Positions 26,870 to 35,513 of a stretch of DNA of 49,984 bases are shown piece by piece. The DNA comes from Chitinophagaceae bacterium. Its GTDB lineage: Bacteria > Bacteroidota > Bacteroidia > Chitinophagales > Chitinophagaceae. Position numbers and translations under genes: made by a program. The stretch is taken from assembly GCA_947442625.1 (NCBI GenBank), contig CANEWJ010000002.1, forward strand, positions 1 to 49,984, in the 5' to 3' direction. How positions within the stretch are numbered: position 1 is the stretch's first letter; every line of letters starts with the position of its first letter. The notes beneath the pieces were generated by a model, which did not search any database, was not told the DNA's origin, and worked only from the letters and a program-made list of their open reading frames with translations.

Positions 26870-28447
26870 ATGAATTCAATAAAAAAATCTCTTGGTGCCG
26901 ACCTTCTCGCCGGCATGGTAGTATTCTTGGTTGCATTACCCCTTTGCCTTGGGATTGCTGTAGCCAGTGGCGCGCCACCCTTTGCTGGTATCATCAGCGG
27001 TATCATCGGAGGCATCATCGTGGGCTCGCTCAGTAAGTCGCATGTAAGCGTAACCGGTCCCGCAGCTGGGCTGATTGCCATCATCCTGGTGGCCGTCACC
27101 GATCTGGGTTACGAAACTTTCCTGGTGGCCGTAATGGTTGCCGGACTGATTCAACTCACACTGGGACTGGCCAAGGCAGGTGGCATCTCGAGCTATTTTC
27201 CTACCAGCGTGATTGAAGGAATGCTTGTGGCGATTGGCATCATCATCATCAAAAAAGAATTGCCCCATGCCATCGGCTATGATTTGGAACATGAAGGAGA
27301 TTTTTTCTCCTATCAATTGCTGAAAGCAGATGAGGGCTTCTTCGGAGAACTGCTGCACTCCTTCAACTATGCACATACCGGTGCCATCATCGTATCAGTT
27401 GTTTCCATTGCCATCATCATTGCATTCAACAAAGTGCCTGCTTTGAAAAAAATCAAAGCCATCCCGGGCGCTTTGGTGGCAGTAGTTGCCGGTATCCTCA
27501 TGAATGAGTTGTTCAAGGCCGCCATGCCACAATGGATTATCGCCAATGAACACCTGGTGGTATTGCCAACAGCAGACTCCGTCCAGGCATTTTTAGGACA
27601 GTTCCAAACCCCAGACCTGAATGGATTCACCAATCCAAAAGTATGGGTAACTGGCCTGACCATAGCGATTGTAGCCAGTATAGAAACATTGCTTTGTCTG
27701 GAAGCAGGTGATAAGATGGATTCGCTGAAACGCTACTCAAGCGCCAACGCAGAGTTGAGGGCCCAGGGAATTGGCAACCTGCTGTCCGGTCTGATTGGCG
27801 GCATCCCCATGACCTCTGTGATTGTTCGCACCACCGCCAATATCAATGCAGGTGCCAAAACAAAAATGTCTGCTATTTTTCATGGTATCTTCTTGTTGCT
27901 GGCCGTCATTGCCATTCCAGGATTGCTGAACAAAATCCCCATGGCCTGCCTCGCTGCCATCCTGATCATGATTGGTCTGAGACTGGCCAGCCCCAAGGTA
28001 TTCAAACACATCTGGCAATCCGGCAAACACCAGTTCGTTCCGTTTATTATTACGGTCGTAGCCGTAGTCTTCACTGATCTGTTAAAGGGTGTGGGAATCG
28101 GTTTGGTAGTCAGTATTTTCTATATTCTCAAAGGCAATATGAAACTGGCTTACTTCTTCCGCAAGGAACAGCACCATGAAGGTGAAACCATCCATATCGA
28201 CCTGGCTCAGGAAGTTTCATTCCTGAACAAAGCTGCTATCAAGGCAACGCTTTCAGCTCTTCCTCAAAACAGCAAGGTTGTGGTGAGCGCAGACAACACA
28301 GTTTACATCGACCATGATGTACTTGAACTGCTGCGAGACTTTGTCAATTTTGGCGCAAAAGACAAGAACATCAACATCACCCTGAAGAATTTTAAACAGG
28401 AATACAACATGGATGAATTTACCCATGTACACTCAGAAAAAGAGTGA
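26870..28447 (+). CDS. SulP/SLC26 family inorganic anion transporter
   Basis: A 525-residue inner-membrane transporter with about 12-14 hydrophobic segments (residues 10-415) and a cytoplasmic C-terminal STAS-like domain (about 440-520, with AQEVSFLNKAAI). The SulP hallmarks VALPLCLGIAVASGAPP in the first helix and VSVTGPAAGLIAII in the third are clear. SulP proteins carry sulfate, bicarbonate, chloride or other anions. Because a beta carbonic anhydrase lies directly upstream on the same strand, bicarbonate is the best guess, similar in idea to BicA-type systems. The pair is probably one operon. Confidence 0.93.
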   Translation: MNSIKKSLGADLLAGMVVFLVALPLCLGIAVASGAPPFAGIISGIIGGIIVGSLSKSHVSVTGPAAGLIAIILVAVTDLGYETFLVAVMVAGLIQLTLGLAKAGGISSYFPTSVIEGMLVAIGIIIIKKELPHAIGYDLEHEGDFFSYQLLKADEGFFGELLHSFNYAHTGAIIVSVVSIAIIIAFNKVPALKKIKAIPGALVAVVAGILMNELFKAAMPQWIIANEHLVVLPTADSVQAFLGQFQTPDLNGFTNPKVWVTGLTIAIVASIETLLCLEAGDKMDSLKRYSSANAELRAQGIGNLLSGLIGGIPMTSVIVRTTANINAGAKTKMSAIFHGIFLLLAVIAIPGLLNKIPMACLAAILIMIGLRLASPKVFKHIWQSGKHQFVPFIITVVAVVFTDLLKGVGIGLVVSIFYILKGNMKLAYFFRKEQHHEGETIHIDLAQEVSFLNKAAIKATLSALPQNSKVVVSADNTVYIDHDVLELLRDFVNFGAKDKNINITLKNFKQEYNMDEFTHVHSEKE

Positions 28448-28506
28448 TAACAATACAAACATGTATTTTCAAGCCCATGGATGTCAAAAACAATTAGGAG
28501 GCACTA

Positions 28507-29082
28507 TCAGGCCCTAGCATCAATTTCAGCACAGAGCGCATTGAAGATATCATCAATGGAACCCAGGCCGTTCAGGCTAACCACTTTGTCAAACTGACTG
28601 TAGTGGTCTGCAACTGCCAGGGTTTCATTTTTATAGACACTCAGTCTTTTTTTCTGCACTTCAGGATCTGCATCGTCAGTTCTGCCAGAGGTTTTGGAAC
28701 GACCGATCATCCTGGCAATCAATTCCTCTTCAGGAACTTCCATGGCCAATACAACATTGATAGATGTGCCATGTTCACTGAGCAGTGTGTCCAATGCTTC
28801 TGCCTGTGGCTTGGTGCGGGGGAAACCGTCAAATAAAAATCCATACACGCCGGGGTTTGCCGTAATGGCAGCACCAACCATACCAATGACTACTGCATCC
28901 GGCACCAACTTTCCTGCATCCATGAAGGATTTGGCTTCCAGCCCCAGCTGGGTTTGGTTGGCAATTTCAGACCGGAGAATGTCTCCGGTTGACAAATGCT
29001 TGAAACCATACTTTGTGATAAGTTTCTCAGATTGTGTGCCTTTTCCGCTACCGGGAGGTCCAAACAGGATCAAATTGAACAT
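28507..29082 (-). CDS. adk: Adenylate kinase
   Basis: A 191-residue nucleoside monophosphate kinase catalysing ATP + AMP to 2 ADP. P-loop is FGPPGSGKGT (residues 7-16), the AMP-binding region has STGDILRSEI and FDGFPRTKPQAEAL, and the short LID (GRSKTSGRTDDADPE) lacks zinc cysteines, as usual for the 190-residue Bacteroidota form. The frame runs upstream to 29379 and would add about 100 hydrophobic, unrelated residues overlapping the divergent msrB, so ATG 29082 is the real start. Confidence 0.97.
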   Translation of the reverse strand: MFNLILFGPPGSGKGTQSEKLITKYGFKHLSTGDILRSEIANQTQLGLEAKSFMDAGKLVPDAVVIGMVGAAITANPGVYGFLFDGFPRTKPQAEALDTLLSEHGTSINVVLAMEVPEEELIARMIGRSKTSGRTDDADPEVQKKRLSVYKNETLAVADHYSQFDKVVSLNGLGSIDDIFNALCAEIDARA

Positions 29083-29245
29083 CTGTGACAGTTTTATTGT
29101 TTTATTTGAGATCCGGTAAGGTTTCATTAACAAAACCGGAAGCCAAAGATAATTAGATTTGTGGTGAAACAAGACCGGAAACCACATCATTGCGGGCAAA
29201 ATCCTTAATGATGCATGAATGGACAAAAGCAATAAATAGAGAACA

Positions 29246-29776
29246 ATGAATAGAATCACTTTCCTCCTGATGGCAACAGCGCTGATACAGTTCAGCTGCA
29301 GCAATGCGCAGGAAAAAAACAAAAAAACAGCTACAAAAATGAGTGACACAACAAGCAATCCTGCCTTCTCCAGGAACAACGAAGAAAAGGTTGAGCTTAC
29401 CGATGAGCAATGGAAAAAGGCACTGACACCTGAGCAGTATTATATTGCCAGGCAGAAGGGAACAGAAAGACCCTGGACCAGCAAATTTGAAAAGTTTGAT
29501 GAGAAAGGAACCTATTACTGTGCCGCCTGTGGCAACACATTGTTCCAGAGCAATACCAAATTTGACAGCGGCTGTGGATGGCCCAGCTTTTTTGAACCGG
29601 TCAACAAAAAAAGCATCATCTACACCCCAGACAATACCCTCGGCATGAAAAGAACCGAAGTCCAATGCGGAAAATGCAAGGCCCATCTTGGACATGTATT
29701 CGATGACGGACCACCGCCAACAGGCTTGAGGTATTGCATCAATGGGGTGATTTTGGGGTTTGAGAAGAAAGGGTGA
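29246..29776 (+). CDS. msrB: Peptide-methionine (R)-S-oxide reductase, probably a lipoprotein
   Basis: A 176-residue MsrB that reduces methionine-R-sulfoxide in proteins. Zinc cysteines are in CAAC (about residues 92-95) and CGKC (about 140-143), and the catalytic cysteine is in LRYCING near residue 163. The conserved GCGWPSFF is present. Residues 1-18 form a signal sequence ending in a lipobox-like IQFSC, so the enzyme is predicted to be a periplasmic lipoprotein, protecting exported proteins from oxidation. It is convergent with yceI. The stop codon lies inside octamer array R6. Confidence 0.94.
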   Translation: MNRITFLLMATALIQFSCSNAQEKNKKTATKMSDTTSNPAFSRNNEEKVELTDEQWKKALTPEQYYIARQKGTERPWTSKFEKFDEKGTYYCAACGNTLFQSNTKFDSGCGWPSFFEPVNKKSIIYTPDNTLGMKRTEVQCGKCKAHLGHVFDDGPPPTGLRYCINGVILGFEKKG

Positions 29777-29825
29777 GGGTGTAGAGGTGTAAAGGTTTAG
29801 AGGTTTAGAGGTTTAGGGGTTTAGA
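29771..29825 (+). repeat. GTKTARRG octamer array R6 (G-rich on + strand), most regular
   Basis: The clearest array, in strict 8-base register: GTGTAGAG, GTGTAAAG, GTTTAGAG, GTTTAGAG, GTTTAGGG, GTTTAG. It contains the msrB stop codon and is G-rich in the sense direction. A terminator hairpin follows at 29833, then the inverted partner R7. Confidence 0.85.
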
Positions 29826-29832
29826 AAAATAG

Positions 29833-29861
29833 AATGGGGTCAAGAAAAACTTGACCCCATT
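29833..29861. terminator. Bidirectional hairpin between msrB and YceI gene
   Basis: Perfect 12-base stem AATGGGGTCAAG (29833-29844) / CTTGACCCCATT (29850-29861) with an AAAAA loop, T-rich on either outgoing strand. It lies between convergent genes and is bracketed by octamer arrays R6 and R7. The GGGGTCAAG core also resembles REP-type palindromes, but no transposase is nearby. Confidence 0.8.
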
Positions 29862-29900
29862 TCATTTTGTGTATCGCTAACATTGGTGGCTGATAAAAGA

Positions 29901-29942
29901 TTCAACCCTGTAAACTGCTACACCCTAAACCTTTTACCCTAT
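29901..29942 (-). repeat. CYYTAMAC octamer array R7 (C-rich on + strand)
   Basis: Units such as TTCAACCC, TGTAAACT, GCTACACC, CTAAACC, TTTTACCC. It contains the stop codon of the YceI-family gene (29939-29941) and is G-rich in that gene's sense direction. Inverted partner of R6. Confidence 0.7.
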
Positions 29943-30526
29943 TTCGCCTGATCCATCTCAAGCAATACAGTAATGTCAACATCCTTTCCTACAGCCAGAC
30001 CGCCGGTTTCCAGGGCTGGTGCATATTTCAGGCCATACGTAAGACGATCGATGGTAGTTTTGGCTTTGAAACCTGCTTTCACACCACGTCCGGTATTGAT
30101 TTGACCACCATAGGTAACATCAAATGTTACGGTTTTGGTTACATCCCTAAGGGTAAGATCGCCAGTAAGGGCATATTTGTTGCCACCCAATGGCTTCATT
30201 GACTTGCTTACAAAGCTCATCTTGGGGAATTTCTCAGCATTAAAGAAATCATCGCTTTTCAGGTGACCATCCCTCTTCTCGTTGTCTGTATTCACAGATG
30301 CAACATCAACAGAGAAATTCACTTTGGCATCAGAAAGATCTGCTTTGGAAGCCACCAGGCTACCATCAAACATCCTGAACGAACCTTCCACTTCAGAAAC
30401 CACCATGTGAGACACGGCAAACTTCACGTTGGAATGTGCCTTGTCAACTTTCCATGTGGTCTGTGCCACCGCACCTGATACTCCTAAAAGCAAAAACGCT
30501 GCAAGATTGAATAACTGTTTTTTCAT
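29939..30526 (-). CDS. YceI family periplasmic protein
   Basis: A 195-residue lipocalin-like YceI protein with a signal peptide (MKKQLFNLAAFLLLGVSGAVAQ). Typical features are the opening TTWKVDKAHSNVKFAVSHM, the HLKSDDFFNAEKFPKMSF motif around residues 85-102, and the strand-rich C-terminus. YceI proteins bind isoprenoid-like lipids in a beta-barrel; the physiological role is uncertain (stress-induced, possibly quinone or polyisoprenoid binding). It is monocistronic with its own predicted promoter and a shared terminator with msrB. Confidence 0.95.
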   Translation of the reverse strand: MKKQLFNLAAFLLLGVSGAVAQTTWKVDKAHSNVKFAVSHMVVSEVEGSFRMFDGSLVASKADLSDAKVNFSVDVASVNTDNEKRDGHLKSDDFFNAEKFPKMSFVSKSMKPLGGNKYALTGDLTLRDVTKTVTFDVTYGGQINTGRGVKAGFKAKTTIDRLTYGLKYAPALETGGLAVGKDVDITVLLEMDQAK

Positions 30527-30551
30527 TGTATTTGTTTTTGATGTTTAAACA

Positions 30552-30581
30552 CTAAATTAATTCGTTTCACCAACATAGCAA
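30552..30581 (-). promoter_or_regulatory. Predicted promoter of the YceI gene
   Basis: Read on the minus strand: TTG (30581-30579), a 19-base spacer, then TAATTTAG (30559-30552), one base off the TAnnTTTG consensus. It sits 26 bases before the ATG. Pattern match only. Confidence 0.4.
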
Positions 30582-30682
30582 TATGGTTCAGTTAAGTTAA
30601 ACAGATTTTTGGCGATTTTGTTCAACAAAAAGAAATTTTCCGACAACCTGATTAATCCATAATTTTCCAAAAATTGAACCCA

Positions 30683-33600
30683 ATGGCCATGATAAAAAGG
30701 TTTTCATTGTTTTTGCTGCTTGTTATGATCATCAGCAATGCCTCATTTGCACAAAAGATTGGTTTGGACCAATTCAAGTCCTGGAAACCCAGGAATATTG
30801 GTCCTGCAGGAATGAGTGGCCGCATCACTGCGATCGATGCAGTAGTGGCAGACCCCAATACCATTTACCTGGGTGCTGCTTCTGGCGGCGTTTGGAAAAC
30901 CGTCAATCAGGGCGCCAGCTGGGAGGCTGTATTTGAAGAACAACCTATTCTCAACATTGGTTCCATTGCCATCCAGCAATCCAACCCCTCAACCGTATGG
31001 GTAGGAACAGGCGAAGGAAACCCCAGAAACTCTATCAGCCTTGGAGAAGGGATGTACAAGACCATCGACGGCGGTAAAAGCTGGAAAAAAATGGGGCTTG
31101 AGAAAACCCGCAACATCCACCGCATCATCGTAGATCCTTCCAATCCCAATACTGTTTATGCAGGTGCCATAGGCAACCCTTATGCAGAACATCCTGAAAG
31201 GGGCGTCTTCAAAACCACCAATGGTGGTGAAACCTGGGACAAGATCCTTTTTACCAACGATACTTCCGGCGTAGCCGACATGATCATGGACCCCTCCAAC
31301 CCTAACAAATTGTTTGTAGCCATGTGGCAACACCGCAGAACGCCCTGGAGCCTCAGCAGTGGTGGACCTGGCAGTGGTCTGTACATGACCTTTGATGGTG
31401 GAAAGAACTGGAAAAAATTAGGCGAAAAAGAAGGTTTGCCTGCTGGCAACCTTGGCAGGATCGGACTGGCCATTTCCCGCAGCAACCCCAACCGTGTGTA
31501 TGCATTGGTGGAAGCAACAAAAAATGGATTGTATAAATCCGATGATGGCGGACAGACCTGGTCGCTCATGAACAGCAACCCTGAGTTTGTTTCAACCAGG
31601 CCTTTCTATTTTCAAGAGATCGCCTGCGATCCTCAAAATGAAAACAGGCTCTGGCTGATCTATCAAATGATCTCCAAAAGCGATGATGCCGGAAAGAATT
31701 TTGACGTTGTCATCCCTTACAATGGCATTCATCCAGACCACCATGCTTTCTGGATCCATCCCACCAATCCCAATTTTATCATTGATGGAAACGATGGCGG
31801 GATCGGCATTACAAGAGACAAGGGCAAGACCTGGCTCTTTGATGAGAAGCTGCCCGTAGGCCAATTCTACCACATCAATGTAGACAATGAAATGCCTTAC
31901 AATGTGATGGGTGGCATGCAAGACAATGGCAGCTGGCGCGGACCAGCCTATACCTGGATGAGTGGTGGTATCAAGAATTATTATTGGGACAACCTTTGGG
32001 GTGGTGATGGATTTGATGTGATGCCCGACAAGGATGATGCATCATGGGTATATGCCATGAGCCAGGGCGGATCTGTTGGCCGGTACAACGTTAAAACAGG
32101 CGAAAGCTGGTACGTAAAACCGCCAGCACCAGACCTCAAAACAACACTGCGCTTCAACTGGAATGCTGCCATTGCCCAAGATCCTTTCAGCAATTCCACC
32201 ATCTACTTTGGGAGCCAACACCTGCACCGCTCCACCAACAAGGGTGCTTCATGGGAAATCATCTCACCAGATCTTTCAACCAATGACAGTGCCAAAATTG
32301 ACCAAAGGAACAATGGTGGTATATCCATAGACATCACCGGTGCAGAAAACTTCTGTACCATCATGACCATAGCACCTTCATCCAAAGACAACAATGTGAT
32401 CTGGGCAGGAACAGATGATGGCAATGTGCAGCTGACCAAAGACGGGGGCAAGACATGGACAAACTTCAGGGGTAAAATACCAGGTCTGCCTGTTGGCGCC
32501 TGGATTCCACAGATTCAGGCATCAAGGTACAATGCGGCCGAAGCCTTCGTGGTAGCCAATGATTACAGGAGGGGTGATTTCAAACCTTATATTTTCAGGA
32601 CCACAGATTTTGGAAAAACGTGGACAAGGTTGGTTGATGAGAAAAAAGTCATCGGTTATGCCCTTTGTGTTTTGCAGGATCCGACAGAGCCTAACCTGAT
32701 CTTTGCCGGAACGGAGCAGGGACTTTGGGTAAGCCTTGACAACGGCAATAGCTTTCAGCAATGGAAGAATGGATACCCCAGCGTGTCTACTTATGACCTT
32801 GCTATACAAGAACGCGAAGCGGATCTTGTGATTGCAACATTTGGACGCGCACTTTGGATCCTTGACGACATCTGGCCATTGAGAAAACTTGCTGCCAGCA
32901 AAGGCTTGCTGAACAAGGATTTTGTAGCCTTTGACAGCCGCAATGTGGTACAGGCCCAATTCAAGAATGCTCCGGGATATGAGTGGAGCACCTGGGGAAT
33001 CTGGGATGCCGATAACAGACCTGCCAGTGCACCCATCTCCTATTTTATCAAGGCTTCTTCAGACACATCAGCAAAAGCCAAAAAAGATTCAGTAGTTGTA
33101 AAAATTTACAACGATAAAAATGAAGTGATCAGGAACCTGAGATGGGCTGCTGATTCAGGATTCAACAGGGCTTACTGGGGAATGGAAGAAAAAGGATACC
33201 GCACACCTGGCGCTGGTGGCGGAAGAAGAATGGGCGGCGGCGGCGGAGGCCGTGGAGGCGCAGAACCAGGAGGACAACAGGCTCTACCTGGTACCTACAA
33301 AGTGGTTTTGGCTTACAAAGGCATCAGCGACTCTACCATGATTACCCTCCTCGATGATCCACGTTTGGGCAACAGAAACAACATCAAGTTGGCACAGGCT
33401 GCATTGCGTGCAGAACTGAAGAAAAGCGGGGACCAGCTCATTGAGGCAATGGACCTGCTGACAGAGGCTGATGAGGCAAGCAAAAAAGTAGAAACTTATA
33501 TCAAGGAGATGAAAGGTGCGACGGTTGATTCCCTTAAAAAATCAACCAAGAAACTTCAGGACGAGATTAAGGTATTGAGAGAATTCATCAACGGTACAAC

Positions 33601-33841
33601 CCAAACCAAACAGGGTTACGGACAGGTTCCTCAAATCACGGTCATGAACCAATACCAGCAGGCAAGCAGTGCCATCAGTTCCAAAGCCATTGAACCTGGA
33701 GCACAGGAAAAAATGCTGGTGGAAAGGGCAGCTGGTCTGATCAGTGAAGCTGTAAAAAAAGTAACTGCTTTCAAAGAAGGAAGCTGGAAAAAATACATGG
33801 AGCAGGTCAGTGCAACGAAGATGGATCCTTTTGGAAAGTAA
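30683..33841 (+). CDS. Secreted BNR/Asp-box (VPS10/sortilin-like) multi-repeat protein
   Basis: A 1052-residue exported protein (signal peptide ending in ISNASFAQ) built from beta-propeller repeats. About ten Asp-box motifs of the S-x-D-x-G-x-x-W type are visible between residues 60 and 700, for example TIDGGKSWKKM, TTNGGETWDKI, SDDGGQTWSLM and TKDGGKTWTNF. This matches proteins annotated as BNR/VPS10-domain or glycosyl hydrolase in Bacteroidota; enzymatic activity is unproven. After a glycine-rich linker (about residues 842-862) comes a helical C-terminal region (about 910-1050). A TTG lies at 30674, but ATG 30683 or 30689 gives a better signal peptide. Monocistronic, ending at a strong terminator. 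Confidence 0.88.
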   Translation: MAMIKRFSLFLLLVMIISNASFAQKIGLDQFKSWKPRNIGPAGMSGRITAIDAVVADPNTIYLGAASGGVWKTVNQGASWEAVFEEQPILNIGSIAIQQSNPSTVWVGTGEGNPRNSISLGEGMYKTIDGGKSWKKMGLEKTRNIHRIIVDPSNPNTVYAGAIGNPYAEHPERGVFKTTNGGETWDKILFTNDTSGVADMIMDPSNPNKLFVAMWQHRRTPWSLSSGGPGSGLYMTFDGGKNWKKLGEKEGLPAGNLGRIGLAISRSNPNRVYALVEATKNGLYKSDDGGQTWSLMNSNPEFVSTRPFYFQEIACDPQNENRLWLIYQMISKSDDAGKNFDVVIPYNGIHPDHHAFWIHPTNPNFIIDGNDGGIGITRDKGKTWLFDEKLPVGQFYHINVDNEMPYNVMGGMQDNGSWRGPAYTWMSGGIKNYYWDNLWGGDGFDVMPDKDDASWVYAMSQGGSVGRYNVKTGESWYVKPPAPDLKTTLRFNWNAAIAQDPFSNSTIYFGSQHLHRSTNKGASWEIISPDLSTNDSAKIDQRNNGGISIDITGAENFCTIMTIAPSSKDNNVIWAGTDDGNVQLTKDGGKTWTNFRGKIPGLPVGAWIPQIQASRYNAAEAFVVANDYRRGDFKPYIFRTTDFGKTWTRLVDEKKVIGYALCVLQDPTEPNLIFAGTEQGLWVSLDNGNSFQQWKNGYPSVSTYDLAIQEREADLVIATFGRALWILDDIWPLRKLAASKGLLNKDFVAFDSRNVVQAQFKNAPGYEWSTWGIWDADNRPASAPISYFIKASSDTSAKAKKDSVVVKIYNDKNEVIRNLRWAADSGFNRAYWGMEEKGYRTPGAGGGRRMGGGGGGRGGAEPGGQQALPGTYKVVLAYKGISDSTMITLLDDPRLGNRNNIKLAQAALRAELKKSGDQLIEAMDLLTEADEASKKVETYIKEMKGATVDSLKKSTKKLQDEIKVLREFINGTTQTKQGYGQVPQITVMNQYQQASSAISSKAIEPGAQEKMLVERAAGLISEAVKKVTAFKEGSWKKYMEQVSATKMDPFGK

Positions 33842-33853
33842 TTTTTTGATTGT

Positions 33854-33891
33854 AAGCCATGGGTTGAGGAGCATTCCTTGACCCATGGCTT
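33854..33891. terminator. Strong 17-bp bidirectional terminator
   Basis: Stem 33854-33870 pairs with 33875-33891 over 17 positions (two G-T wobbles) around the loop GCAT. The outer core is AAGCCATGGGT / ACCCATGGCTT. T-rich on both exits. It separates the BNR gene from the convergent small gene at 33896, which supports that small gene being real. Confidence 0.88.
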
Positions 33892-33895
33892 TTGA

Positions 33896-34144
33896 TTAGT
33901 TCCTGTTCACCAAAAACTGAAAAGGCTTGATAGCATTGGGTTTCAGCGCCTTTGAAACCGAGAGGTGATCATGGAAAATCTTAAACCGGTTGAGGTCAAT
34001 GAGTTCATAGGCAACACAGAGTGCAGTGGTTGTTTCAACGTTTTGCAACAAATTGTTCAGGACAGCAATTTCCATTTCAATGGAAATTTTATCCCGAACT
34101 TCATCCTTGCGGAGCAACAACAAATCCCTGGTTTGACGTTTCAT
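33896..34144 (-). CDS. Small hypothetical protein (82 aa)
   Basis: An 82-residue protein without signal peptide, membrane helix or cysteine motif: basic N-terminus (MKRQTRDLLLLRKDEVRDK), a helical middle, and a short C-terminal part rich in Lys, Pro and Phe. I do not recognise the family. Support for it being a gene: it ends five bases from a strong bidirectional terminator and has an intact frame with a plausible ATG (the preceding codon is GTG, also a possible start). A competing frame on the other strand (33965-34207) is less convincing. The following stretch to 34377 is AT-rich and shows no gene. Confidence 0.45.
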   Translation of the reverse strand: MKRQTRDLLLLRKDEVRDKISIEMEIAVLNNLLQNVETTTALCVAYELIDLNRFKIFHDHLSVSKALKPNAIKPFQFLVNRN

Positions 34145-34377
34145 CACTTATTTAATATCCCACGAAACCTTTTTTTGGAGGACAGCCACAACTGCTTTTG
34201 TTGCTGACACCACAAGACATCATGGTTGTTATGCTTATTAATATAAAAACAACTAAAATTGTTCTCTTGAATACATGCTTCATCTACTGCTAATGTACAT
34301 TTTATGTAAATTAAAAATGCAAATGTTGGCCAATTATAACAAATTTTAAATCTTTACCCATTTCTGCGAATAAGCAA

Positions 34378-35448
34378 ATAACAAGACCTACCGCACTGAT
34401 TGCCCCACTGGACTGGGGACTAGGGCATGCCACCCGTTGCATCCCCCTGATCAGTTACCTGCTTGACCTCGGATGGGAGCTCAGCCTTGCAGCTGAAGGA
34501 AATATAGCGGCTTTGCTGACCAGGGAATTCCCTCAACTCAAGGTTATCCCCCTGAAAGGCTACCGCATCAGCTACCCCAAGAAAGGCACATTGTTCATCC
34601 CAAAGATATTGATGCAAGTGCCTAAAATTGTTCGTTCCATCAAAAATGAACACCGTTGGCTGGACCATCAACTGGATACCCACCAATGGGATTTGATCAT
34701 CAGCGACAACCGCTATGGGCTCTATACTACCAGAACCAAGACTGTTTTCATCACACACCAGCTGGGCATCATTTCAGGATTTGGAAGGATGGGTGATGGG
34801 CTGCTAAGGACCTTGCTATACAGATGGATCAACAGGTTCAACATTTGCTGGGTACCCGATGCGACAGAAAAACCCAATATAGCCGGAAAATTATCACATC
34901 CCCAGTGCATGCCCAACCATTACGCCTTCATCGGGCCCCTTTCCCGGTTGAACAAAGCCAAGCCATGGGCAGATGAACGCCTGCTGGTGCTCTTGTCAGG
35001 GCCTGAACCGCAGCGCACCATCCTGGAGAAAAAGCTGATTGATCAGCTTTCCAACACAGAAGAGGCGGTGGTATTTGTCAGAGGACTGCCATCTTCGGCA
35101 CCCTTGATCGAGAACAGGGGCAGGATCCGGTTTGAAAACCACCTGGATGCAAAAGCATTGTCTGAGATGCTTTCCACTGCCAAAGCAGTGATTTGCCGCT
35201 CGGGCTATTCTTCAGTGATGGACCTTATGAAGTTGAAAAAGAGGGCCTTGCTGATTCCTACCCCAGGGCAAACGGAACAGGTGTATCTGGCAAGGCACCT
35301 TGGCGCACTGCGTTGGTTCGCGGTGCAGGAACAAGAGGACCTTGATCTGAAAAAAGGGATTGCTGCAGCTTTGAGCCAAACCATTGAATTTCCAGCCCTT
35401 GATTTTGAAGCCTTCAAAAAAGCTTTTGCCAATTTGGGCATCCAATAA
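34378..35448 (+). CDS. MurG-like glycosyltransferase family protein with non-standard start (ATA or ATT)
   Basis: A 356-residue GT-B-fold glycosyltransferase. The family N-terminus LIAPLDWGLGHATRCIPLI (glycine-rich donor/acceptor loop) is complete, and the C-terminal donor-binding part has ICRSGYSSVMDLM and LIPTPGQTEQVYLAR, typical of GT28/MurG-like enzymes. The frame is open from 34315, but it has no ATG, GTG or TTG before the conserved GLGHATR motif. The first such codon, TTG at 34513, would remove that motif. The best placed codon is ATA at 34378 (then TRPTALIAPLDW); ATT at 34360 is the other option. Either an unusual start codon is used or the start codon has been mutated. Acceptor unknown. 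Confidence 0.8.
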   Translation: MTRPTALIAPLDWGLGHATRCIPLISYLLDLGWELSLAAEGNIAALLTREFPQLKVIPLKGYRISYPKKGTLFIPKILMQVPKIVRSIKNEHRWLDHQLDTHQWDLIISDNRYGLYTTRTKTVFITHQLGIISGFGRMGDGLLRTLLYRWINRFNICWVPDATEKPNIAGKLSHPQCMPNHYAFIGPLSRLNKAKPWADERLLVLLSGPEPQRTILEKKLIDQLSNTEEAVVFVRGLPSSAPLIENRGRIRFENHLDAKALSEMLSTAKAVICRSGYSSVMDLMKLKKRALLIPTPGQTEQVYLARHLGALRWFAVQEQEDLDLKKGIAAALSQTIEFPALDFEAFKKAFANLGIQ

Positions 35449-35513
35449 ACAGATGTGCCACCATAGCACAATTTTTGTTAACTTGACATTTACTAAAACC
35501 GAAACCAAAGCAC

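Noticed and set aside
28507-29379. Adenylate kinase with a long hydrophobic N-terminal extension
   Set aside because: The extension overlaps the divergent msrB start region and its own promoter; the standard adk N-terminus MFNLILFGPPG begins at 29082.
29833-29861. GGGGTCAAG hairpin as a REP element mobilised by an IS200-like (RAYT) transposase
   Set aside because: Only one copy is seen in the window and no transposase gene is present; position between convergent stops fits a terminator better.
33210-33285. Frameshift or assembly error in the glycine-rich GGC-repeat of the BNR protein
   Set aside because: The frame is intact on both sides and a flexible glycine-rich linker between propeller and helical tail is plausible.
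33965-34207. 80-residue plus-strand frame
   Set aside because: It overlaps the minus-strand frame at 33896-34144, and its composition looks random with no family features. Terminator placement favours the minus-strand gene.
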